In this document: piece by piece, positions 47,281-59,584 of the stretch
Layout: every line of letters starts with the position of its first letter
Numbering within the stretch: the first letter of the stretch is position 1
DNA from: Silurus meridionalis
Taxonomy: Eukaryota > Chordata > Actinopteri > Siluriformes > Siluridae
Direction of reading: 5' to 3'
NCBI RefSeq assembly: GCF_014805685.1
Contig: NC_060900.1
Coordinates: forward strand, 2,609,101 to 2,673,100
Length of the DNA stretch: 64,000 nt
Notes under the pieces: generated by a model
Told to the model about the DNA's origin: nothing
Seen by the model: only the letters and a program-made list of their open reading frames with translations
Database searches by the model: none
Program-made: the position numbers and the translations under genes

Positions 47281-50200
47281 CTAAGCACATACACAACACA
47301 CACAAAAATGATCCAGAATATCTTAAATATTCCTTTTCTTCATCTGTTTCATTCCTTTTATTTATACTACAAGAAATACTGTTCATTTATTCAGTATTTT
47401 ATTATGCATTTATAGTTGCATTCGTTTCATGCATTCATCAATTTAAAGTTCATCTGTTTATGTGGAGTCAAATGTTGCCACAGAAACAACAATGGCTGAA
47501 CTTTCTGAGCCTCTGACCAATCAGAATCGAGAATTCTTGGTATATAATTATAAGTGATAATACAGGGTTTCTGCAGGTTTCACCACATCAAATTCAGGAC
47601 ATTTTAACACAAGACCAATAAGTATGAAATTTAGGACCTATTTCATCAAAAACACAAAAACACGTTGTCTGAGACTGGCCTTAACCGAGCCCAAAATTCA
47701 GTTTGTTTCCAAGCCGAAAACTTGAACTTCCCCGTACCTGAAAATTATGGTACGATCCGAAAGAGATTCACCTTAGACAGAAAGCTGATTGGCTGTTGCA
47801 TGTTGGTCTCATAATGCAGCAAATTATATTTGGAGCCGTGAAAGAAAGAACTACAACAACCACGAAAACGAACCCAAAATTAAGACCTGTTTAAAATTAG
47901 AAACTTTTTAAGTCCTAAAGTAAAAAAAACATATTTAATTTCACTTTTTAAGACCCTGTGGGAACCATGTATAGTTAATTATAATCGAAGTTGAAGTCTT
48001 ACCTGTGGACGAGGGTCTGTCCTCCCACACTCGGTTGGTGAGAGGTGTGCGGCGGTTGCAGTCTCCCTCGGAGTGGACGGAGGACACGGAAGACGGTCTC
48101 TCTCCTCCTGAAAGTCCAGGACCGGGGGACTTTGTCTTGCGGCCGTTGGAACGTCCGCTGCTCTTTGATTTACCTACAACACACACACCATAATGACGTC
48201 ATATAATTCGACTTCGCAAAGTGATATATATAAGAGAAATATATAAAATAAAAAGTGTGTATTAGTATCATTGTGTGTGTGTGTGTGTGTGTGTGTGGCC
48301 CAGGTCCATACCAGACAGTGTGTAGGGCTCGTCAGTGCGTGGATCAGCAGCAGCAGGGGGTCCGGAGACGGAGTTCGAGCGCTCGTCTGCCTGGTCGTCA
48401 TATTTTCCCATTAGTGCCTTGCGGATGATGGCCTCCAAGCCGATGGTGTTCCCGCTGGAGTCTGGAGGAGGTTGGCTACGCACCGCCACGGAACCTAAAA
48501 CATGCACTCGTGTTATGAGTTGTTTTTCTAGTTGTCCAGCTACATACATCTTTATAAAACTTTAACACACTTTTTTCTTTCGCTCGAATTGATATTATTT
48601 CATAATAGGGTTAAGGTTACCTCCAGTAGCAGAAGCAGGCATGTTGAAGATCTCAGTCCCGGGTTGGCCTGAGTCTGGAGGAGGGAAAGGTGAATATGAA
48701 GTCTGAGATACATGATACGGATGAAAGTTTGTGGACACCTGAGTGTAGGATTCTGTCTGAACGTCCGATTCCACATTTAATCCCCGTTTTGCTGTTATAA
48801 TGATCTCCACTCTTTAGGGAAGATGTTCTAGATTTTAGTGTGTGCTTGTGGAGATTTGTATTTATCCACGAGTGTTAGTAAAGTCAGGTAGTGATGGAGG
48901 TGAGAAGGTGAGGAGGCCTGGGTGCAGTCAGCGTTCACATTCATTCAATAGCTCTATAAAAGGAGATCTTCCACTCCAACTCATGTGAAACAGATCTTGA
49001 TGGAGTTTGCTTTGTGCACAGGGGTGTATTGTCCTGCTGAAACAAGTTTGGGTCTCCTAGATCAAGTGATGGGAAAACTTTGCCATGCACTAAGCAGGAA
49101 AAAAAAACAGATATGTTGCAAACTCACTGAAGTCACTGTCATTGCCTACGACCATCTTCTTAATCATCTCCTTCTTGCTCTTGACGATGGCGGAGTTGTT
49201 CTCGGTGAGTTTGCTGAAGAATGCAGGTGGCTGGGAGCTGCTCGAGGGAGACCGAGATCCCATCCTGACCGAGACGCCAGGGGGGGAGGAGAAAAGGTGT
49301 TATAAGTTTGTGTCTATGTTTTTACATTTATGGCATTTGACAGACACCGTTATCCAGAGTGGAGTTGCAAATGGGAGAACAATTTCAGGTAAATCTCCAG
49401 AAACTTTCTATAGGAACTTCATCTGGACAATTTTGGAAATATTCCAAGATTAAAACTTATAAGCCGACATGCATGCAAACTAATACAGATTTTAAAAAAT
49501 CCCTTTTTTTTTTTTTTACTTTGATTTAATTGTTAGTATCTGGTTGTTTTAACTAAAAAAAAATAAAAAATTACCCTGCAAGTTACATTTAAGTTCCCTG
49601 TTATAGGCTCACCTGCAATTTTGTTAATTCCCAGTTTATTCCCATTAACTCCCTTCGAAGTTTTCCAGTCATTAAAAATTCTTGGAATTTGGCAACCCTA
49701 ATCCAAAGCGATTTACAATGATCTCATTCATACAACTGACAGTTGAGGGCTTAGGGCCTTGCTCAAGGGCCCAGCAGTGGCATTTTAATGGTGCTGGAAA
49801 CTGAACTTAGATCAGATCAGAAGTCCAACATCTGGGCTCTCTCTCCTCCCTGACAGTATCTCACATGTATTCACTTCAGTTCAGTGTGTCTGTGTGAATA
49901 TCAAGTCTATACCCTTGTTCGGCTTGTTCGCTGGGACACGCTGCTGCCTGAGATTCCGGCTCTGACACGCCCCCTGGTGGAGAGACGGGCTCAATGCAAT
50001 CGGCGGACAGGCTCACTGGAGACACTTTACTTTGAGGAGGAGACCTGTTTGGGGAGGAAAAATAAATAAAAGAGCTCAGCATGAGGTTCACAACCTGCCC
50101 ACAGGATTGACTCTAATAGTGCAGTTATTATGAAGATATCTCTGAGCTGCAATGTGTTCAATCTCCTCACCTGTCTCTCAGCCTGTCTCTGTCGTTGCTG

Positions 50201-50889
50201 GAGCCCTCGGGGGTAAAGCGGCTGCCGACGCTCGTCTCCAGTGGGGTCTGAGGGGCGCTTGGTGGGCGAGTGAGGTCCAATACGGGTGAACTGTGATAAC
50301 CATAGACAGACTGGCCTCCCGCCTGCCCCTGCTGTGACTGACGCATGTAATCTTTCTTAATCACCTCCTGAAACAGGAAAGTACGACGGGTGTGTTAGAA
50401 ATTGCAAAATGTCCGCTTTATTTCATAACATTAAATATGTGCTAAAAGAGGCTCACGCTGATGTGCTGGGCGAGGGTCACCACTCTCTGGGAGCTTTTAA
50501 CAGCAGGGGACGGGGGCTGTTGGCTGGGAGACAGTCTCTCCTCTGCAATATAAAATACGCTTTGGTGCTCCTTCTGCTGAGCTGCAGTGGTGGAAACAAA
50601 TATAAAAACAATATGTATTCTATATTTAAAAAATATATATTCACGATTTACATCAAAAAACTCGGGGGTGTGATGGTACACGCATTCGCAACTTGCGCAA
50701 AATGTTGATAAACTGCATTTAAAAAAACGACAAGCAAAACAAAAAAATTGTTTTTGCATTCCTCCACCCCCTCCCCCCAACCCTACCGAAATTTAATAAA
50801 ATGTATTTATCTCGGTTTTGCAACGTAACCACTGCGATAACCGGGGGATTATTGTATTACTGCTTTTAGATATCAATACAGCAGTGTAG

Positions 50890-50929
<40 letters not shown>

Positions 50930-51915
50930 TTCCCTCTCTTTGAACTCCCTAATCTTCCCATGCCCGACCCCATAGCACATTTGATCCCTCTCTCTTTTGA
51001 ATCCTCCCCCGCACAGCTATCCAAACACTGCACGAGTTTCCGCTCGAGAGCCAAGAAACCCTCAATCGAACAACAAAGACACTGATGATCTCGAAGAGAA
51101 AAGAACAAGAACTAGCAGATCAAATTTAACAACATTCCCAAACCCAGCAAAAAAAAAAAAAAAACATTTGCACTGGAAAGCGGGTCTCACCGAGTGCACG
51201 GAGCTCGTGGTCCTTGTTTGGAGTCTTGTTCATGATGCCACTCTCAGTAGCCAGAATAGGAATGGTTCGGCCTGTCGTGAGCCCCACGTGGCTGCCGGGT
51301 GCCTGGGCGAAGGCCGACGCGTAAACGCTGCTTCCGCTCGGGCTGGACATCTTGGATTCGGATTTGGGCTCCGGTTGTTTGGGCAGAACTCCGCGGTTCT
51401 GGCTTTTGCTCTGCTCTTTGACGCCGCTCGAGTCTGGATAGGAGTCGCTGGCTCTCTGGGGGTGGCCGCTGTAGTTTGAGTAACGCGAGGAACTCTGTGT
51501 GGTGGACCTGGAGGGAAAGTGAGATGAATATCAGGGCTGCTTAGTGGCAGAGGTGCTCGTGCATGTGTTTGTATTTTTTTTATATTATATGCCGTATATC
51601 CAATGGATAAATGAGCACGAGGTACGCAGCCATGTATGTCTGTGTCTGACCTCAGTACAGACGTGCTGCTGTGCTCCGAACTCTGCAGGTTTTTCGAGCT
51701 GGTGTTGTGCAGGACAGTGGGTCTGTGCTGAAGGCTCTCCTGGGGCCGAGGGCTCATCGCCTGGTGGCTGTAAGGCAGAGAAGGTGGACGCGAGCTAGAG
51801 CTGCTGCTTCCGGTCTGCTCTGCTGCTCCTGCAGAAACACACACATTAACATTCCGGCGTATTAAAGATATTCTCAAGCGCTGAAAATTGTAATGTGCTG
51901 TATATATTCGTCACG

Positions 51916-51962
<47 letters not shown>

Positions 51963-54900
51963 TGTACCAGGTCTCCAGATGGGGGCATGCTCCACATTGC
52001 CATGACCGAGAGATCTCTCTCTCTCTCTGTCCCGATCGCGCTCTCTCTCCCTCTCGCGCTCCCTCTCCCTCTCTCGATCCCGTTCTCGTTCTCTCTCCCT
52101 CTCGCGGTCTCTTTCGCGGTCTCTTTCGCGGTCTCGTTCTCGCTCCCGGTCTCTCTCGCGCTCTGAAGGCGTCGGCGTGCCCTGGAGTTTGCTTATGTGC
52201 GAGCTTCCGACTAGAGACGAGAACAAATTAAAAAATTTATAAATATAAATAAAAACAGGACATGAAATTGACATGGATTGCATTTGGAAGATGCAGAGCC
52301 CCCTTATGCAGAGCCACTTACAATTATCTCATTCATTCATTCAATTGAGGGTTAAGGGCCTTGCTCAAGGGCCCAGCAGTGGCAACTCACATCCTTCTGA
52401 TCAGAAGTCCAACATCCTAACTATTGAGCTACCACTTCCCCACTGAAATGCTGTGTAGGATATCCTGTGTTGATCAGTGTGTGTGTGTGTGTGTGTGTGC
52501 GCGTGTACCTGGGGAAATGGGTGAGGTGGTATACCCTCGGCTAGGGAAAGTGGTTGGCGTTCCGGAGAGGTAGTTGATGCGGTCCATTGGGGACGCAGAC
52601 GCTCCTGAAGGAAGTGAGACAGTGATGAGAAATGACTTATGACATGAAGGTTTTATCCATTTACAGTACAGGGTTTCTGCAGGTTTCACCAAATCGAACA
52701 CTTTTCAAGAGATTTTTAAAATCCAATAAATAAATAAATAAATGAAATCCGAGCGATCGAGAGAGGGTCGCACCAAGACAGAAAGCTGATTGGCTGTTGC
52801 ATGTTGGACTCGTTTGTAGTCGTAATACAGTGAAAATTATTTTTGAAAGAAATACAACCTCCAAGAAAACAAACCAAAAAAATAAAAAAAAATAAAAACA
52901 ACAAAAGGTTCTAAAGTGCTGCAGGAGCATGTGAATGTGAAGTGGAGGCGGCGTTACACGGACATCGAAAAATTAACACCCAGAACAGTGAATTTAAGAG
53001 TTTTCAGGGTCTTAAATTAACATTTTTTTTTTTAGACTCCACAGAAACCCTAAAGTATAGCTAAGCAGTGTGTGTGTGTGTGTGTGTCTACCTCGTGTTG
53101 CAGGTGAGTAGGGTAAAGTGAGCGGTGGGTCCCGTGGACCTCTCAGTAGATCGGATCTCTGCGTCATAGCTGCTGCAGGCCACTGGTGCATCTGCTGTGA
53201 GGTGATGTAGTCGGTGAAGAGTGTGTGTCTGTTCTCGAGGGCCGCCGTATCAGGGAAGCCCCGGATTAGATAAGGGGGATAGGGGTGGGGGTATCCAGGA
53301 GCAGGAGCCAGGTGTCGTGGCAGGTAATAAGCAGCTGAAAGTGGTACGCAGTGTTATAAGTTAATTAGAATGCAAGATATTTCTATTAAGGAGATTCACG
53401 CTCACGTGCTGGCCTACCTGGATCTAAAGGAATGCCCCGGGGCAGGGCAGCAGGGTCGAAGGGCAGCGATATCTGCCTTGGGTACATGTCGGTTCCCAGA
53501 CCCTGCAGCAGCCGCTCGTAGGAGGCCAGAGAGGCGGCGTGATCCCCCACGACAGGCAGCGGAGACTTGGTGGTGCTCATTTCTCGAGGAGTTGGCGTAG
53601 ACTTGCGTTCCTGCTGAGGAACCTTAGCCGAGCCTGGGAGAGACGTGCATGCATTCAGTAATGCAATTCCAAGCATTATGGCACGTAGAAAAACAAACAA
53701 GTCGAAAACTTGATTCAAGAAATAATCTCCGTTATGTAACCAAAACTATGTAGTTTTAACCAAAATTATTCTGCAAAATGTTTTTTTTTCAACTACATTT
53801 AAGTTCCCTGTCATTAACTAACCTGCAAATTTGAATTTTGCATTTTATACCCATTAATTCCTGCTAATTCCTATTAATTCCCATGGAAAGGTTCGCCTTG
53901 AAAATTCCTGGAATTTTCCTTGGATTGTGCAACCCTAACCTTCGTGCTGCCGCTGCGGCGTGTCTCTGCTCGTCAGTGGGGATCCTCTGTGCGAAGGCGG
54001 CGCGTATCCAGCCCTCTTGTGCTCATCGTAGCCCACGGGGCTGTGGTGGCTTTTGCCTGCCTGTTCTGCTCCCAGCACCAGGGAGCTTGAGGTGCTGACC
54101 ACGGCGCTGGGCCGAGATTTAGGCCCCGGCTCGTCGTAGTGGCCCCTCTCTAAATGAGGCGGGAGATTCGAGTATGGCCGAGGGGAGCTGGATATGATGG
54201 AGCGCACGTCGTGGCGTTTGGACGAACCTGCGGGCTCCAGTTTGAGAGGCGTGCCCTGTAAATCAACCATTCACTCAATAATGCGGCTCTGAATAAATAG
54301 GACAAAACTCAGTGTCCTGGTTTAAAAATATAAACAGAAATGAGTGAGTGAGTGACCTGCGTGATGGAGCCCTCTTTCGGTGCTTTGCTCATCAGCACCC
54401 CCTCTGGTGGGATGAGGTGAATGGAGCGCCCGCCCTCTTTAACCGTAGGCACTACGCCATCATGGGGGCGGCCCTTGATGGCGTCAGGGCCGCGAGGAGA
54501 CGGAGAGCTCTCGCGCTTCAACTGCTTCGGCTCCCGGCGCGAATACTCCTCCTGGGCGTCGACGTGACGTGGGATACCTGGGAAGCACGAAAAGCGTTCG
54601 TTCTTTTATTAGCGAACGCGTTCGTGTGTAACATGAGGAGTGTGTGTACACGAGCGGCGCTCACCCTGCGAGATAGAGCCACGGTGATGAGGACGAGGAC
54701 TCTCTCTCTCCTGAGGCATCGCTCTACCCATCAACCCTACGACAACAGGGGGAGATGAAGAGGTTTAGAAAATGAATGTAAAATTATTAGGGGGAAAAAA
54801 AAAAAAAAACTTCCGATCAGAGAGATCTATCATCTGTACTGACCCTCAGCGGTGGACAGTGTGTCCCGTAATGGCAGCACTCGAGAGATTCCCCCTCCTT

Positions 54901-55500
54901 CCATGATTTCGTATGAGCGTTTCATCCCCAACACCTCTCCTCTGCCTTCCTCCTTTGGGTTCGGGGCGCCTGTAAACAGGAGAAAGGAAACCATGGGCGA
55001 ATATAACAAAAGCATGAAATACCTGGTGGTGTGTGTGTGTGTTATAAATAATTTAATATAAATAATATATAAATATATATGAGATTATAATTACGGTCAT
55101 AGGAGAGGACGTGTCCACTGATGCCCTCATACAAGACGTGTCCCTTGGCTTGGTTTTCCTCTCTGGATCTGTCTCTGCTGGGGCTGTCCTCAGCGATAAG
55201 ACGAGTAATGGTACCCTTATACAGCACATCTGCAGGGGTGCCCTGTCAAACACACACACAATTTACATAGAATAATGTACAAGTCATTTCGAGGAGACAC
55301 ACACACACAGAGACATTTTTATATATAAAAATACATACACATACAGCTGTTTGTGTGTTTATGCGTTTGGGTCTATTCGCATGCAGCTGTGCGTGTGTGT
55401 GTGATCAGAGGAAGGGTATTAAAAAAGATGGGACAGTGTGCACCCGCTGCTATGGCAACTGAGTGTAGATAGATTGCTTGTTATATCATTCCGTTCTAGT

Positions 55501-55556
<56 letters not shown>

Positions 55557-56140
55557 TGAAAGAGGATCAAAGTGTGCTAGCTCCAGAGATGTGAGATGGC
55601 TGACTGATGGAAAAGGGTTCAGCCATTAATGTAAAGTTTATAGAAAAGGTATGTGAACACCTGACCATAAGATCACTATATGCTTCCTGTTTCCACATTA
55701 GGTCTCCATTGTCTGTTATAATATCCCCCACTCTTCTGGGAAGATGTTCCACTAGATTTTTTTTTGTTGGGGTTTGTGGAGATTCATTAAGAAACAAGGG
55801 TGTTAATAAAGTCAGGTACTGATGGATGGAGGTGAGAAGCTGAGGAGGCCTGGGGTGCCGTCAGCGTTCACATTCATTCATGTTAAATAGTTTTGGAGCT
55901 CTATAGCAGGAGATCTTCCACTCCAACCCATGTAAAGCAGATGATCTTCGAGTTTTTATGCGATTGTGTGCCTTCAACATTGTGGTAACAGTTTGGAGAA
56001 GCACCAAACACAGCTGGAAAACTCAGGTGTCCCAATACTTTTGTTTATATTGTGTATATTTCTTTAGAGGTTTGCAGTTGGTACTTATTTTTTACTGAAA
56101 GATTATCTGGTTTATTTCAAGTGTTCATTACGGTGTTTTG

Positions 56141-56216
<76 letters not shown>

Positions 56217-56322
56217 GAGTGATGGAGCCACCACGGTATGTTATGGAGGATTCGGGGTGGATGCGCGTGCCAGGAATACCCTTTGTGATGCTTCCTCCTT
56301 GTACAGCTGGCATTGGGCCTGT

Positions 56323-56382
<60 letters not shown>

Positions 56383-56939
56383 GAACTACCCAGCTAATGC
56401 TCTTACACAAATAAACATGCCTTAAATATTACTTTGTTTCATTGTGTGTGTGTGTGTGTGTGTGTAGAGATGCAGAAAGCTACTAGACAATGTAAAAAGT
56501 TGATGTGTTGATGGGGGTGATGTAAAATGTTTTCAGGCATTACGACCTTGCTGTGACCTTGACCTTGTCTGGACGACCGTTACCTAGGTAACAGTGGGTA
56601 TTTTTATTTATTGATTTATTTTTTTTGCAGCTTTACTAAGTTTCATGGTGTTTCTGGTTCTTCATATGGCGAGTAATCATCAGAGAGCTGAGGATTAGTG
56701 AGAACACGCTGGAATGTCTTATGCGTCCCTGTTACGGTTGGACGTCCCCGATCGGGATCGGCGTTTTCATAGTGACGGACGCGTGGAAACGATGCTAAAT
56801 AACTGATAGAGGGTAACGCTGACTAACCGCGGCCGCCGAGGCTCTCCGGAGCAATGCCGTGTGTGGACAGATTCTCAGCCTGAGATGAGGAGGGGCCACG
56901 TGGAGACAGCTGCTCCTGTTTAACCACTGGGTACCCGGC

Positions 56940-57024
<85 letters not shown>

Positions 57025-57239
57025 TTGAGGTAGAGAGAGAGGGGGAAAAAGAGAGAGTGCAAGGAAGAGGGAGAGAAAGAAAAAGAGTGGTTGGAAAGAC
57101 GGGGAGAGGGAGGGGGAGCAAGAGAGAAAGAGAGAGAGAGAGAGAGAGAGCATTAAAACTAATCATGTCCTGTATTACACAATAACAGCTACTAATTGAA
57201 ACAGAATGTCTTACACTGTTCGTTTAAAGCACCATGGTT

Positions 57240-57292
<53 letters not shown>

Positions 57293-58566
57293 CCGAGTTT
57301 CCGATGCTCCATCCAGGAGAGAGGCAGTGCTCCAGGAGTCATCTTGCCGTAGTCTGAGCTGTGGGCGGGGCTGTGCATCTGCACTGGCGTACCCTGGAAA
57401 CACAAACACTCATAAGCAAACAAAATCAAACAGAAATCAAACTATTCAGATCCAAAAAAATATATATCATTATAGTACTTTACATTATCAAAGTACTAGT
57501 TACTCGTATCGCCTCCTTTTCTCCAGTAACTTCTTTTTTACTAAAGAACAGTGTTGCTTCTTATCTATTTGCAGCTACACTCATCTCTAACTTGCATTAC
57601 ACCAATTATAAACAGTCCCAACCGAAACCCCTGCATGTCTTGTTGCCTCTGTCTGACACTGGAGACTCCTTTCTGATGAACCCGTGTGTTCACCAGAATC
57701 CTGTCGGGTTGCGGGTTAATCTTCTTCCTCACGTACAAAAATAAAATGCTTGTGGTGTGGGCACTGCGCGCTGTTCTCGGTTCTGTGACGTTGTTGGGTG
57801 CTGCGAGTCGTTAGTGAGGTCTGTTTAACACTACCAGGTGCTGTGTGATGTTGCTAAACGCTGTGCAATGTGACCAAGTTTTTTATCGATGTGTGACGTT
57901 GTTAAGCGCTGCGTGTCTTGTGTGATGTTAACAGGTGCTATGCCATATTGTTATACCCTGTGCCACATTGTGAAATTTTATTGCCCGTTATGTTGCTGAT
58001 GGTTGTGCAACACTGTCAACGTTTGTGCGATGTAATCAGGAGCGAGTTAATAATACTGGTTGTTATTTTGCTAACCGTTGTGCGATGTTATTAGGAGAGG
58101 TGTAATAATATTGGTTATGTTGCGATGTTGTCAGGAGCGGTGTAATAATACTGGTTGTTATGTTGCGATGTTATTAGGAGAGGTGTAATAATACTGGTTA
58201 TGTTGCTGACAGTTGTGCAATGTTGTCAGGAGCGGTGTAATAATACTGGTTGTTATGTTGCGATGTTGTCAGGGGCGGTGTAATGTTATGTTGTTGACAG
58301 TTGTGCGATGTTACCGGGCACTGTGTGACATTGTTGGGAGAGGTTTCATATCACCAGGTAATATGTGACGTTGTTGACAGTTGTGGGACGTTGTTGGGAG
58401 CTGTGTGACAGGTGTGTATGAACATGTGACTGAAGGAAAGGGTTGTGATGTGAAGGTGTACCTGTGTGATGGAGCCGCCCGGTTTAGCTGAAGAAATGAG
58501 AGGAGGAGGGTCGGGGATGTGCAGCGGCCGTACACCAGCCAGCCTTTCCTGCTGAGGAGCTACACA

Positions 58567-58641
<75 letters not shown>

Positions 58642-59185
58642 ATCAGAGCTCAGTCTAACACAATAATTACACATTAAATAAACTGAATGGAGCTCATGCC
58701 TTTCATTCTTTTACTACACCTTCTATCATTCCTTTTAATGGAGCAATGGCTCTTCCTTCTTCTTGTCTTCCTTTCTTCCCCCTTTCATTTACATTCTTTT
58801 TGTTTATCACAGCCTAATTCTGTCTCACCTTTTTCCGTATCATTTCCTACTATCGTTCTCTTTGTCGTATCCCTATTTTCTTTTGTCCACTTCTTTCTTA
58901 TCCTCCCCTTCTTTTCATCTATCATATTTCTTTCTTTCGAAACCATTCCATATTTTCATTCCCCGTTCTATACAGTATGGCGTTCTTTTCATTCGCTTTG
59001 TATCCATTTTCTTTCTACCCTGCTTCCATCTTTCCATCCTTCCACCATGTCCTCTGCTGTATCACTAAACTGCGGCACCAAAAACACAAATTGCTATACG
59101 ACAGGGTGAAAAGTATCGGGACAGGAGCGGTTGACCACGGGGCCGATAAAAACGAATAAAGAAGAAACAGATGACTTGTTGTATG

Positions 59186-59237
<52 letters not shown>

Positions 59238-59547
59238 ACGTGCGAGTGTCTTACAGGAGTTATAGTGCAGGTACGGCGACATCACAGGACGGCCGAGACT
59301 CATGGCTCTGATGTGATCCGGGCCGGGATCCTTCTTCAAGTCGGTGAGAGGAGAGAACGCCCGGGGTTTATCTACAAACACACACACACACACACGCAGG
59401 TGATTTTGACCTGACTGTACAGAAGCGACCGGAGTGTGTGAGGTCAGATCGACTCGGCCTGAGCAGAAATAAATAAATAAAACAAAATACATTAAAATCC
59501 CCATCTGCACACTGACAAAGCCAGCACAAGCACCAGGAGGGTAAACA

Positions 59548-59584
<37 letters not shown>

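Noticed and set aside
51230..51877. 215-aa minus-strand frame reading through two exons and an intron
   Set aside because: It reads exon q in frame, crosses its donor and then reads exon r in the wrong frame. Splice sites and phases support the two-exon model.
58687..59109. 140-aa hydrophobic frame resembling a membrane protein
   Set aside because: It results from the T/C-rich intronic tract; the same tract is open in other frames.
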